Source: Leptodactylus fallax
Taxonomy: Eukaryota; Chordata; Amphibia; Anura; Leptodactylidae
NCBI GenBank assembly: GCA_947044405.1
Contig: CAMRHE010000654.1
Location: 1-64,000, forward strand
Length of the DNA stretch: 64,000 nucleotides
Direction of reading: 5' to 3'
The position numbers were made by a program, and so were the translations under genes. Of the stretch, positions 27,006 through 38,953 are shown piece by piece; position 1 is the stretch's first letter; each line of letters starts with the position of its first letter. A model generated the notes under the pieces. The model saw only the letters and a program-made list of their open reading frames with translations. It was not told where the DNA came from and ran no database searches.

Positions 27006-27879
27006 AGTTTAATAATTAGATATCATTACATTTTTCTTCATCCATTCAGTACCAGTCAATCATCATTGTTCTGCCCATCTGCATGCCTACCTGTGCTCCA
27101 TATACTGTAGATCATTCACAATCCTAGAAGTTTCCACTCAGCCGCGGGAAGAGGAAGAGAAGATTGTGATTCTCGCTACGGGGGACAATGAAGAACAATG
27201 AGGTAACACGCAGTTAGCAATGTATTTACTTCTATTCACTTGTAAAGAGAAGTTAATATATTGTTAGCTGTGCATTAACCAACTTCTCTCTGCACTGCAG
27301 AACGAGACGCGAGGAGACTCGGATATTCCGACGTCACAGACAGGGCAGTGGTTCCACCGTGTCCTGTGTAAGAGATGGTCAACTCCACCATCATTTCATA
27401 TACATATTGTCTTGAGATTGTTGAATGCTAGACCATTGTAAGTGAAGGCCATGGATCTGAACATGCATGGTTCTTAATAATTTGTCAAGTGTGTTTTGTG
27501 GAAATCAGCATTAACCATATAACCATAAATATATTGGCTTCACGCATATATTGCTTTAGGACCACCATTGCTTTAGGGCTAACTGTTTCATTCCTTTCAA
27601 CATAGAGCTTTTGGGATCATGGGTATACTTACCATAGAGGTAGCTGCCATGGAGCTTGTGGAGAAGATGCACCAAATACAGATTATGGTCCATAAAGAGG
27701 AAGGACTCATTTATGTTGGGAGCTGATGGAAAGGGAAGACCCAACTTGGGGTCAAAGCAAAGGAAGAACCTGACCTTTGGTTGGCGTCCTGTGTTAAAGC
27801 TGACTCAACTCAGCCATGGGAACATAGAATTCCCCCTTTGGTTGGGGTTCCATGGAAAAAGAATTACCAACTCAGATTG
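27006..27879. other. Unassigned; contains a strong hairpin at 27210-27273
   Basis: No coding gene is seen. The notable structure is a stem-loop at 27210-27273, listed separately. Confidence 0.45.
27210..27273. other. Long hairpin, pre-miRNA-like in shape
   Basis: Bases 27210-27233 can pair with 27248-27273 through about 23 base pairs, counting a few G-U pairs, with one 2-base bulge and one mismatch around a 14-base loop. The size and pairing resemble a microRNA precursor. A palindromic transposon remnant is an equally good explanation, and I do not recognise either arm as a known mature microRNA. Confidence 0.35.
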
Positions 27880-28300
27880 TGGGGCCATGGAAAAGTAAGA
27901 CCCACTTCAAGTTATGAGCCAAAAGGGAGGTAGGACCCATTTCAGGTCGGAGGTCCATGAGTAGACCCACCTCAGGTTGCAGACCCAAGAGTAGATAGAA
28001 CCCATCTCAGATTGGAGACCCATGAATAGCTAGGACCCACCTCAGATTGGAGGCCCAGGAGTAGATAGGACCAATCTCAGGTTGGAGGCCAATGAATAGA
28101 TCGGACCAACCTAGGTTTTGGGCAAATAGGACCCAACTCAGTTTAGAGGTCCATGAAAACATAAGACCCACTTAGGTTAAACATCTATAGAAAGGCACAG
28201 TGAAACCCACCTTTGACTTGAAACAGATGGAAAAAGAAGTTCCACCTCAGTTGGAGGACATATTGAAATGGAGGACTGTCTTAATGTTGGGGGCCTATGG
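27880..28300. repeat. Degenerate ~48 bp tandem repeat
   Basis: Recurring AGGACCCACCTCAG, TTGGAGGCCCA and GAGTAGATAG words at roughly 45-50 base spacing, diverged, with flanking related words back to about 27740. No coding signal. Confidence 0.7.
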
Positions 28301-28593
28301 AGAGTCTGACCTTATTCGCTCACAAGTGGAGTTAACTTCCTTCGGAGCTTCTCTTCTTCACAGGTCAGGCAAGGTGAATAAACAAAAGAGTGGGTCCAAA
28401 CTATGGAGTAGGTCACATCACTACCCTCTTGGTTCAAGGGGATAGGTGGAAAAGTGTGTAGGCCTAATACTAGCACCTCAATGGCATCCAGTTGTAAGTT
28501 TGGGATCCTGCTCACATATATCGCTATCCTATAATTCAAGATAAACAAGTAAAGTACGTCTCGAAGTATGTGACCCCGATGTATAAGTGATAG

Positions 28594-28655
28594 ATAGCTA
28601 GATAGATACAAGATAGATAGATAGATAGAAGAGGTGGATTAGATATATAGGTATT

Positions 28656-28722
<67 letters not shown>

Positions 28723-28748
28723 AGAGGTGGATTAGATAGATAGGTATT

Positions 28749-28787
<39 letters not shown>

Positions 28788-29088
28788 CTAAATAAAAGAT
28801 AGAGAGGTAAATGGATATGACAAAGACAGATATTAGATACATAGATAGCTACATAGATGGATGGATAGATAGAGAGATAGATAGGTAGATACATAGAATA
28901 AATAATAGACAGGTAGATACATAAGAACTAGATAGATAGATATAAGAGATGGATTAGATAGATAGATAGATAGATATGAGATAGATAGATATTAGATAGA
29001 TGGATAGATAGACAGTTGCAGTGTCTTCCTCTGTCTATCTATCTATCTCCTATCTATCTATCTCATATCTATCTATCTATCTATCTCA

Positions 29089-29133
<45 letters not shown>

Positions 29134-29137
29134 CTAT
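28594..29137. repeat. GATA / TATC microsatellites facing each other
   Basis: The + strand is mostly GATA tetramers with interruptions from 28594 to about 29015, then, after a 15-base spacer, TATC tetramers to 29137. The inner arms GGATAGATAGACAG (29002-29015) and CTGTCTATCTATCT (29031-29044) are inverted copies, so the whole tract can fold back. The change in strand is abrupt. Confidence 0.95.
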
Positions 29138-31304
29138 CTATGACAGTGTGTATTAGTAGCAGCTCCAGATGCCTCCCATTAGACAGCGTGCAGCAGTAAT
29201 AAGCTGGTCCCGCACGTGGCGCCCCCTCCAGCGCCGGCCTGTATAATGCGCTGCCTGCAATGAGAGTGGATTTATTTTTTCACATGATAATTTCTCTTTA
29301 ATGAAAAATGTCGCGCTCTTCGCTGTCTCTCCAACTTTTATTACTCCTGCGAGCGGCCGCCTGCTATCTGCAGCTTCCTAAATCTTGCAGACGCCGGTGA
29401 GTCATACAGGTCCCAAAAAGGCCCTTTTTTACATCAAAACTTTTCACCCATATCTCCTCACTGCTAAATCATCTCTATGTGTCACCGAGCGGTTTTAATT
29501 TAGTTTCCATTAAGTCTCTATAAAAGACCTGCAATTCTTGGTTCCCGGGTAAATGAATGACAGGCGGAAGGTGGGGAGGAAGCCTCGGCGCCGACAGCCG
29601 GAGCCATAGAAGAGTTGACTTAATGACTGCTGAGAAATTATTTGCAAAAGTGGATATTTTTGAATGTGAGTCGCTAAGATTAGAAATTTGCTATGGATGG
29701 ACAAAAGGGTCATCGTTTGACCTTCAGGCCTCGGTTTTGGTCTAACCAAGTTCATAGTTACTAGCACTGGGGCCTATACAATTGTTGGGGGACCCCTGTG
29801 GCCACCATAACAGACTCTGTTCCTGCTTCAGGTGGGAAATTTTTTTTCAAAACTTTACGAATACCCTTCTCTACCTCTACAACCACCCATGGCAGAAATG
29901 TCCACCAACCACTTCCCCCCATACCCCATTAGGTATGGCTACTAAGGCTACTAAGATGCCTTATCACGTATCACTACTAGGGTGTCCGACTGTCATATGT
30001 GATGGCGCCCCAGATTGTCACACCAGCAGGGGGCAGTGTGTCGCTCCACAGCAAGGGCAAGACTGAAGCGCTCAGCACGAAGCCTCCGTACTCCAACCCG
30101 ACTGTCATCCCAAACAGAACTTGGGTGTCAATGGTAGGACATGTAATGGGTGCTGTGACACCAAATTTCCTTCTGCTAAGTGCCTAGAAGTGGTCTGGGC
30201 AGAGACAGAGGTGTGTAATGAAGGCGCCCCATGTGTCTGGATGGTGCCCAAGGTGGACAAGGCAACTATGCGAACTGCTCGTACTTGTCCATGGATCAAA
30301 CCATCCTCTCTACTTCTGGTCTGTCTGGACCATCCTATTCACCATGTGAGTGCCCTTATGTAACCACTGCCCCCAACATCTCCTTATAACTAGGTCAGAC
30401 AATTCATCGAAATGACCCTTCTGCTTCTCTGAGTCCAATGTGGCCCCTCTCATGGTCCGTCAACTGGGAAAAATGTCGTTGAGTGCATCATAGAGGCATG
30501 TCTAGCAGTCAGCGATCTCACACCAAGAGGTGCACTACCCAAAAGTAGCCTCTGAGAACCTTGTTATAGGGCAGTGGGGGAAGCACTTTTACTCCCTCTT
30601 GTGGCAAGACCCAGTGTTTGCTCAGACCACATCTGTAATTATTTACATTTCTGCCAGACACAGAACTGCAGGACCAGTTTTACCACAATTCGACATTTCT
30701 ATCTGGGGGCGGTATGTTTTTTGTCAGTGAGTGCATTTACTATAGGAAAACTGCTGCTCTTTATGTTGTAACTGAGGACAAAAAGTTACAACCATAGTCA
30801 GTATTTAGAAGACTACAGAGAACTGTTGTTGGTCACTCGGTCACACACTTACCTACGCTAAGGTAACTGCCATAGTCTTACTATATACATGCACCTTCAC
30901 GGCTATTCCTACCGACTGTCCCATACACATGCATGGTATGGGTATCTTGTTATCAATGACTATGAGAGAATAGGATGCTTATTATCACCCCAATCGGGCA
31001 TGGTAATATTTAGTGGTGCTAGAAGAGAGTCCAGAAGCTCTCCATACGTATAACATAGTCATTTGGTCCCTCTAAGAATTGGTGGGTTCAGAATACTTTT
31101 CAGTATTGGTATTTATATCTTCTGCGTCCAGACAGACAGGGATAAGTGATTGTTGGTTATGACATAAAACTAACATACCCGTCCCACATAATTACAGTAG
31201 GTGCGTACTGATGTCAAGCAGCTGTTGAAAGTGGCCTATTTTGTTATCATTGTATATGTATATTACTGGAAAGATTAGAAATATATAACCATAACTATGG
31301 TGGC
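29138..31304. other. Unassigned, largely single-copy
   Basis: 29200-29420 is GC-richer and non-repetitive. Open frames up to about 94 codons occur on both strands without recognisable domains, and I do not call them genes. Confidence 0.45.
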
Positions 31305-31308
31305 TTAA

Positions 31309-31631
31309 AGGGACTGTCACCAAAACCCAGAATATCAAACCAGCCCTGCAGATAGATAGATTAGGGTCCCCTGAATCAAATGGTGTTTTCCCCTTGTGAA
31401 TAGCTGCCTCCGTTGCCGAGATATCACCTTTTTGTCAGTGTGCCAATGAGCTATATAGAACAACTAGGACGCCGCCATTGCTCAAACTGCTCATTTGCAT
31501 ATTTATAAAACAGTGATATCTCGGCAACAGAGGCACCGATTTACAAGGGGAAAACACCGTTTGATTCAGGTGACCCTAACCTATCTATCTGTGTGCTGAG
31601 TTGATGGGCTGTGATCTGGTGCAGACTCCCT
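31309..31631. mobile_element. TTAA-flanked foldback MITE (T2/Kolobok-like)
   Basis: TTAA at 31305-31308 and 31632-31635 flanks termini that read AGGGACTGTCACCA and, on the other strand, AGGGAGTCTGCACCA. Inside, long arms match in inverted orientation, including TTGCCGAGATATCAC with GTGATATCTCGGCAA and TGAATCAAATGGTGTTTTCC with its counterpart. T2 elements of Xenopus have TTAA targets and AGG ends; the family assignment is inference from that pattern. Confidence 0.8.
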
Positions 31632-31635
31632 TTAA

Positions 31636-32627
31636 GACAAAAATTTAGGTAATATTAAAGGTGCTGGTGGTGACGTGGTTCCGACACGCCAATTGATCTA
31701 CATTGAGATGCCGTTTCCTCTAGCACTTGACTCTGCCTTGCCGAGAAGGCAATTTTTTATTCCATTACAAGTTCTCCCTGAATTGTTCTCATCAAACCTA
31801 ATAAATAGTGCCATGTTGTGCACAGAGCTGACACGAGCAGCTGTTATGTGTCCCTTTAAACCGCTCCAGCGTGCTAAACTCCCATTCAGGATAATAATAT
31901 CTGCTATCGGTACCCCGCAGTTTGTGGGCAAGAGAGACAGTTTCATCATTACAGCTGCCTGCGCTGCACATGTAATTATTCTGAGTGGAGATGAGTTCTT
32001 GTAAAGGTGATTTGAAGGGCGCCAGAGGGCTCCGCCGCACGTAGCGCGCTGTCCATGGAACCTCATTAGCATGGATCATATTGTGAAGGAGCCGGCTAAG
32101 CATTGTTTTTTGGTGTGTGTGTTTCTCCTGAGCCTTCAGCTGAGATATTTTACCTGCCAGGATCCTGGCGGATGAGTCTCCCGTGTGAGCGCCCACTGGC
32201 AGCCAACGACAGCTGAATCCTCTTAGACGCCTGTCATAGAGAACTGAATCTTCTCCCCAAGTCCCAGCCTTTTATGTTCTCACCTTATAACGCAGCTGCT
32301 GTATGTCAGCACCCAACAAGACAAGGACCGGGCAGCGGGGGGGGGGACATGGCGGGAAAATCTGTATAATCTGCCATTGAAGGTTTTTTTTTTTATTTTA
32401 TGAAAATAAAACTTAAAGGGATAGTCTAACTGGAGACACTGGATGTGCAGTGAAGGTCTGATGGGTGGTGCGATGGTCCTGATCACAAAGGGCCAGCCCA
32501 TTGGAGGAATAAATAACTATAGGGCACCATAGAATAGCTTGACCACTGTGACAACCTTCAACACTGATTTAAGAACATGTAAAGTTTATTTTTGTCTTCA
32601 CAATGTGCCATGTATGTTCTATAATAA
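31636..32627. other. Unassigned; candidate conserved non-coding block 31690-32290
   Basis: Non-repetitive, mixed-composition sequence between a MITE and a minisatellite. Frames of 109-132 codons overlap on both strands and in several phases without recognisable domains, which argues against coding. A G-run (32336-32346) and a T-run (32385-32395) lie at its right side. Confidence 0.4.
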
Positions 32628-33502
32628 ACACAGTGATGTCACAGTACAGAGATAATACACACAGTGATGTCACAGTACAGAGATAATACACACAGTGATG
32701 TCACAGTACAGGGATGATACACACAGTGATGTCACAGTACAGAGATAATACACTCAGTGATGTCACAGTACAGAGATAATACACAGTGATGTCACAGTAC
32801 AGAGAAAATACACTCAGTGATGTCACAGTACAGAGATAATACACACAGTGATGTCACAGTACAGGGATAATACACACAGTGATGTCACAGTACAGAGATA
32901 ATACACACAGTGATGTCACAGTACAGAGATAATATACACAGTGATGTCACAGTACAGAGATAATACACACAGTGATGTCACAGTACAGGGATAATACACA
33001 CAGTGATGTCACAGTACAGGGATAATACACACAGTGATGTCACAGTACAGGGATAATACACACAGTGATGTAACAGTACAGAGATAATACACACAGTGAT
33101 GTCACAGTACAGGATAATACACACAGTGATGTCACAGTACAGGGATAATACACACAGTGATGTCACAGTACAGGGATAATACACACAGTGATGTAACAGT
33201 ACAGGGATAATACACACAGTGATGTCACAGTACAGGGATAATACACACAGTGATGTCACAGTACAGGGATAATACACACAGTGATGTCACCGTACAGGGA
33301 TATACACACAGTGATGTCACAGTACAGGGATAATACACGCAGTGATGTCACAGTACAGGGATAATACACACAGTGATGTCACAGTACAGAGATAATACAC
33401 ACAGTGATGTCACAGTACAGGGATAATACACACAGTGATGTCACAGTACAGGATAATACACACAGTGATGTCACAGTACAGGGATAATACACACAGTGAT
33501 GT
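32628..33502 (+). repeat. 31 bp minisatellite, locus 2 (~28 copies)
   Basis: Same 31 bp unit and orientation as 17075-17713 (CAGTGATGTCACAGTACAG core), with occasional 1-3 base deletions. The minus strand is open for 99 codons only because 31 is read in three frames in turn. Confidence 0.96.
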
Positions 33503-35104
33503 TGCATTAATACATCTATTCCTCTTAGTTATTGATCTCCATAATAGCTGCTGTATCTGTTACCTAGTTAGTTATGCCCTTAGGCTAATCATGCATCTTC
33601 CGACAGGCCCCCGAGGTTTGTGACCGCTGACACTCTATTAAGGTTACACCAATCAGACTGTGTTGGTATTTTCTAAGAGTGCGTCATTAATGTCCTTAGT
33701 GGGTCAACCCTTTTAAATTGGTTATATAGGATTAGAAAAACATGGCTACTTTCTTCCAGAAACAGTGCCACCACTGTTCACAGTTTGTGTCTGGTACTGC
33801 ACCTCATCCCATTCACTTCGATAGAGTTGATCTGCAATACTAGTTACGATCTACAGACAGGTGTGGCACTGTTTCTGTGTATATTGTATAAAACATTCTG
33901 CAACTTTCTAGTATACTTCATATTTCAACTCCCTGCAATCTCTGCTTGCTGTACGTCAATGGCTGAAAACCTGTGACTTCCTAATTCTTCTCACAGCTGA
34001 AGAACTGCTACAATTTCGTCCAGTCTAGATAATCTGCTGTAAACACAAGAAATCTCTCTCTTGTGCTCAGTTTGATACAATGTATCAGTGCAGGTAAACT
34101 GTATACAGTGCTTATGTCTGAGCGTTAACTGGTTGCTATGGGGGACCCCACTTTATATCCATTGGTACAGCCCCTCTCTTGACTTGTGAGGGTGGAGGAC
34201 CCCATTTATCAGACATTTATGCCACTCTTCGGAGTATCCCTTTAATATATGAATTATAGGAGCGGCATCATGTAAAAACACAAGATGACTACAATCGCCC
34301 CCTCAATTCTTCCCTATGACAAGTAAACACGTCTTCTATATTCTAAGACATACTTGGTAAGCATGTGCGCAGGATCGGCTCGCTGCCCCCTGTAGGGCGT
34401 AGCAGGGTTTGCTGCCGGTTGCTTTCTAATAGCTGTGAAAACGCTTTATAATCGGTGAATTTCTCAAATAAAATGTGAAACTTTGAAGCACCTGATGTCT
34501 GGTGAGATCACTGTCAATAGGCTGTCGCTGCGATGCCAGATGGTGCTGCGCTATACTTGTAGTTGGCCATCTGGCTGTGTGTAATGGAGTCCAAAATAAT
34601 CATAAGGTTTTCATGTTAGAAACATGCCGCTAATGTAGTTGGGGATTTGGACCCAATTACAACCCCAGGAATAACCAATAATGGACAAATACTAAATAAC
34701 ATGATACATTTAGTTACTTTGTCAGCATTTTTCTGAAGTTTTTTCATGCCAAAAGCTGCAGCTGCTTTTCTCTACCCATGGGAGGGTCAGATATGTGTCT
34801 GCTTGTTTCTAACCCTGTACAAGGTGTAATGTAACAAGAGCTCTCTGGTTGTAAGGGGGTTTAAATTGGCCAAAAGCAGTGTCAACAAAAGTAGGCAGTG
34901 TTAGTCATTGGCTGTGAGATTGTGAGAGCTGCGTTCATCAGTCACATGGTACTGCACTAGCTCAATTTCATTCATGTGAGCTACAATACCAAGCTCAGCC
35001 ACTAGGCAACGTACAACACTGTGCTTGGTGTTCAATGAAGAGGTCGCAGTGGCGGGTCCTGTGCGTTGTCCCCATCCATAACATATTGATGACCTATCCT
35101 AAGT
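33503..35104. other. Unassigned, with a foldback element at 33730-33880
   Basis: 33730-33880 reads GATTAGAAAAACATGGCTAC, AACAGTGCCACC, a CATCCCATTCACTTC centre and GGTGTGGCACTGTTTC, the same hairpin family as 42069-42260. 34230-34245 ends in CCCTTTAA, like the edge of a TTAA-type element. No gene is supported. Confidence 0.5.
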
Positions 35105-35960
35105 GTATGCAGTGGCGTAACTAGGAATGGCTGGGCCCCAAGGCGAACATTTGACATGGGGCCCCCCCCCCGAACCACCACCACCAATCCCCCCCCGCAC
35201 AAACCGCATTCCTGCCCACACTCTTATGCACCATACTGGCCCCTGCACACAGTATTATGCCCCATCGTGACCCCTACACACAGTATTATGCCCCATAGTG
35301 GCCCCTGCACACAGTATTATGCCGCATAGTGGACCACCCATGAACTATTATTATACTCTGGGGTCTTTTCAGACCCCAGAGTATAATGATCGGAGACCCA
35401 GGGGAGGATACAAACATAAAAAACAATGCTACTTACCTCTCCTTGGCTCTGATGCACTCCGGTGCGCATCTTCAATGTTGGACCGGATCTCGCGTGAGTC
35501 AGGCCGGCATCGCGACACATAATGACATCGGCTGATGTCTGGGACATCACCAAACAGGCCCGGGGCCTGTGGAGCGCTGGAGAGGTGAGTTACAGTGTTT
35601 TTTATGTTCCCTCACCTCCCCTGGGCCCCCAATCGTTATACTCCGGGGTCTGAAAAGACCCCAGAGTATAATAATCGTTCATGGGTGGTCCACAATGAGG
35701 CATAATACTGTGTGCAGGGGCCACTATGGAGCATAATACTGTGTGCGGGGGCCACTATGGGGCATAATACTGTGTGCGGGGGCCACTATGGAGCATAATA
35801 CTGTGTGCGGGGGGCCACTATGGGGCATAATACTGTGTGCGGGGGCCACAATGGCGCATACTGTGTGCGGGGGCCACTATGGGGCATAATACTGTGTGCA
35901 GGTGCCCCTTTTGTGCCCCAGACTATAATACTGCTCCCTGCACAGTAATAATAGTACCCT
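35105..35960. mobile_element. Foldback DNA element with long arms and subterminal tandem repeats
   Basis: The left edge has GTGGCGTAACTAGG, the terminal motif also seen inverted at 38192-38202. Arms at about 35270-35435 and 35581-35770 match in inverted orientation for about 170 bp and include the nested palindrome TACTCTGGGGTCTTTTCAGA. Both sides also carry ~31 bp tandem units (GGCCACTATGGGGCATAATA) facing opposite ways, with about seven on the right. No transposase is encoded. A fragment of the same family is at 52880-52960. Confidence 0.75.
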
Positions 35961-35997
35961 CTTTGTGCCTCCCACATATTAATAGTGTTTCATTTAA

Positions 35998-36390
35998 AGG
36001 GGTTATGCCACAAAACAGACCTATCCTCTATAGGATTGCTGGTCAGTAGGGGTCTGACCAATAAGACCCCCACCGATCCTGAGAACAGGTGAATGCAGCC
36101 AGGGTGAATGTAGGCATGCCCAGCAGGATGCAGCATACCCTCACTCCTATTCACTTCAATGGGAACACCAAAGATAGCTGAGTCCTGTACTTTGGCTATT
36201 ATTGGCATTGAAGTGAATGGGAGCAGGGGTGCGTTGCATCCACTAGGGGCATACCTAAATTCACCACAGAGGTAAAACGGACCTTATTTTCTGGATGAGA
36301 GGGGGTCTCAGCTATTAGACCCCAACCAATCAGAAATTCATCGTCTATCCTATGGACAGAAGATACGTCTGTTTCAAGGCATAACCCCCT
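35998..36390. mobile_element. TTAA-flanked MITE (T2/Kolobok-like), 393 bp
   Basis: TTAA at 35994-35997 and 36391-36394 flanks inverted ends AGGGGTTATGCC and AGGGGGTTATGCC. The interior holds a second inverted pair, TATTCACTTCAATGGGA and CATTGAAGTGAATGGGA. No coding capacity. Confidence 0.85.
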
Positions 36391-36394
36391 TTAA

Positions 36395-37239
36395 ACCCAC
36401 ACACAGTATTACTGCCCCCTTAGTGCCCTCCCGCACAGTAATGATGTCCTGTTTTGGAACCCCCACAGTTTTGGTCCTCCTTAGTGTGCCCTCCTCTCAT
36501 GTGTTAATGGTGTTCCCTCTCTCTTCCTGTGCGGACTGAGGGGGTTGGTAGAGGTTGGTGATACTTAGGGCATCTGGGGTCACCAGTGCCAAGAGGCAAC
36601 CCCACATGCCCTAGGAGCCCGGTGCTGGCAGTACCCCCGCGCGGCAGAGATCTGATGTCCCCGTCCTCACCACAGATCTCGTTTGAAACCACAAAATAAC
36701 AAAAATAAGAAAAAAAAAATCCCTCCCATACAAGCTGCGACCTTTTCTTTATTATTTTCCGCTTCCTTTCCCTGTCATTTGTTATAATAGCTGAGGATAG
36801 TCTTGGTCGATTTTATGTATATGAAAATTTTTGTTTTCCTTTTCAATGAGTCCTCAGCCTTCAGAATCCTGAGCGAGTGTTCACATTGTAACCTTCAGCT
36901 CGGTGCAAATAAAGCAATAATTTTGCACCGTGCAATTACCATTTGTTCTGTGCGGCTGCGGCACGCCTGCGGGTTGCTCAATTTTCTCCCTTTGCAGTTG
37001 GTTTTACGGTAAATATCTCTTGTGCCCAGACTAAACAATGCTTTTCTACTGAAGCAGACAGACTGATGGGGCTTATGTATTGTCAGGGCTATGGTCTAAA
37101 TCTTAGTAGCAAATTTGTATCTAGCAGCATTGTGACTACCGGCAGCCAAAATGTATACTTATGTATGTTAATATAATATCTGAGCGTAAAGTCAGTTTCT
37201 GAGAACTTCTTACATCTACAGTAAAGTTGTTAGATAAAC
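36395..37239. other. Unassigned
   Basis: No gene is supported. 36780-37010 is non-repetitive and could be conserved non-coding DNA upstream of the receptor gene; this is a guess from texture only. Confidence 0.35.
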
Positions 37240-38460
37240 TCTACTCCTTCTCCACCTCTCGTAGACACCAGATCACTCATTCCATATGTATAGTACAGTA
37301 TACGCATCTCCTTCTCCAGATATCCTGTGTGCAGGACCAGTCTTTACACCAGATTTCGCAGTCTGCAGATCTTCTATATGCTTGGTCACTCCTTTCTCAG
37401 CTCTCTTATACATTACCAACATTCCACAATTATACTACAGTATATTCCAGACTATTCCTTCTCCATCTTATACACCAGACCACTCTTTCTCCAACTGTCC
37501 TATAGGACTACTTCTTCTCTAACTATCCTATATACTTGACCAGTCCTTCTCTATCCATCCTACATGCCAGACCACTCCTTCTCCGATGATTCTATACACC
37601 AAACCATTCCTTCTCTATCTATCCTTTGTACAAGACCACTCATTCTCTATCTATCCTACATGCCAGACCACTCCTTCTCCGATGATCCTATACACCAGAC
37701 CACTCATTCTCTATCTATCCTACATACCAGACCACTCATTCTCCAATGATCCTATACACCAAACCATTCCTTCTCCAACAATCCTATACACCAGACAACT
37801 CCTTCTCCAACCATCATATACACCACACCACTCCATCTTCAACTATCCAATGTACCAGACCATTTCTTCTCCAACTATCCTATACACCAGACCACTTCTT
37901 CTCCAATGATCCTATATTGCAGACCACTCCTACTCCAACCAGGGGCGTAACCTCAGAGGGTGCAGTCGCACCGGGGCCCAGGAGCCTTAGGGGGCCCATA
38001 AGCACTGGCATCAGTATTGAGATTGCAGCTTCCATCTGGCCCATAAGCCAAGGAGACCCACAGATTATCCTAACCACACTAAGGTTGATTAAACTCCTTA
38101 GCACCCGTAACCATCACTATCAAGAATTCGCTGTAGGGATGAGATAGGGGGACCCCGGACAAAAGATTGCACTGGGGCCCACAAGACTTTAGTTACGCCA
38201 CTATCCTACATGGCAACCCATTCTTTCTCCAAATGTCCCATATGCCAGAATGCTTCTCTAGCTTTCCTATATGCCAGATCAATCCTTCTCAAACTATATT
38301 ATATAGTATACCATACCATTCCTCCAAATATCCTATATGTCATACCACTCTATATCCAGAATTCTCCATCATCAGATCTTCTATGTGCCAGGCCACTACT
38401 TTCTCAGCTCTCCAGGGTGCCAGGCCACTCCTTCTTCTGCCCTGTTCTCTGATGTCCTCC
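37240..38460 (+). repeat. Degenerate ~30 bp pyrimidine-rich minisatellite
   Basis: Recurring words CCAGACCACTCCTTCTCC, AACTATCCTATA and ATCCTATACACC at about 30-32 base intervals, strongly C/T on the + strand and moderately diverged. A 262 bp element interrupts it at 37941-38202. Open frames here (up to 133 codons) reflect the lack of stop words in the unit. Confidence 0.85.
37941..38202. mobile_element. Non-autonomous DNA element with GGCGTAAC ends
   Basis: The left end reads AGGGGCGTAACCTCAG and the right end, on the other strand, AGTGGCGTAACTAAAG. Next to both ends lies a GCACCGGGGCCC or GCACTGGGGCCC block. It interrupts the pyrimidine-rich array. The target duplication cannot be fixed because the array itself is degenerate. 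The same terminal motif starts the foldback element at 35112. Confidence 0.7.
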
Positions 38461-38898
38461 CTCCCAACCACTCCCATTATTGCAGGATGGCCCTAAAAGT
38501 TGGAGTGTCTTATTCAAATGTGCCTTCTAATGGGCATTTCTGGGATGTTCTTTGGGCATTCCTGAATGGATTCAAAAAGATTCAAATGTTAGTAGATATT
38601 CTGAGAAATCTGGTCAATGCAACCAAGGATGACAAGTCAAGTTCAGTCTCCTCTGATATCACTTCAGTATTAAACATCTGGCATTTAAGGACGGGAGGAA
38701 TGCTAAAGTAAATAAAATAATTAGTACATTTTTATCCATCTTTTAAATATTTTTGGATTTATCAAGATATTTTTTATTAGAAACACTACGCCAAATACTC
38801 ATGGAGACTGAATTGTTTATAAGATGTGTATGTAATATATATACATATATTGTATATCAGCTTGTGGCTCTTGTGTAACATATTCTCTTCTTGTCCAC
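38461..38898 (+). other. Probable CHRM2 intron end, no other feature
   Basis: Sequence between the minisatellite and the splice acceptor. It has AT-rich stretches near 38705-38770 and 38828-38857. No exon or conserved motif was recognised. Confidence 0.5.
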
Positions 38899-38900
38899 AG
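38885..38900 (+). other. Splice acceptor before the CHRM2 coding exon
   Basis: TCTCTTCTTGTCCACAG is a pyrimidine tract ending in CAG at 38898-38900, 53 bases before the start codon. In vertebrates the M2 receptor has its whole coding region in one exon with non-coding exons upstream, so an acceptor here is expected. The donor lies in unidentified upstream sequence. Confidence 0.8.
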
Positions 38901-38953
38901 GTGTAAATGGTAACTAGGAAGTAGTCAACCAAGAGTTGACCTGAGACGCAACC
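38901..38953 (+). other. CHRM2 5' leader part of the coding exon
   Basis: The leader contains a short upstream open frame (ATG 38907-38909, four further codons, TAG 38922-38924) and a small perfect hairpin (GTCAAC at about 38924, GTTGAC ending about 38940). The main start lies in the context CAACCATGA, with A at -3. Whether the short frame matters depends on exon use, which cannot be seen here. Confidence 0.6.

Noticed and set aside
27440..27470. CCATGGATCT word as a possible mir-490-5p (mir-490 lies in a CHRM2 intron in mammals)
   Set aside because: Only the first ten or eleven bases agree, and no pairing partner for a mir-490 hairpin is nearby. I found no mir-490 elsewhere in the window by eye.
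31698..32196. Overlapping frames of 109-132 codons on both strands
   Set aside because: They overlap one another in different frames, carry no recognisable domain and lack gene structure.
37586..38147. Frames of 107 and 133 codons upstream of CHRM2
   Set aside because: They follow the pyrimidine-rich minisatellite and run into an inserted DNA element.
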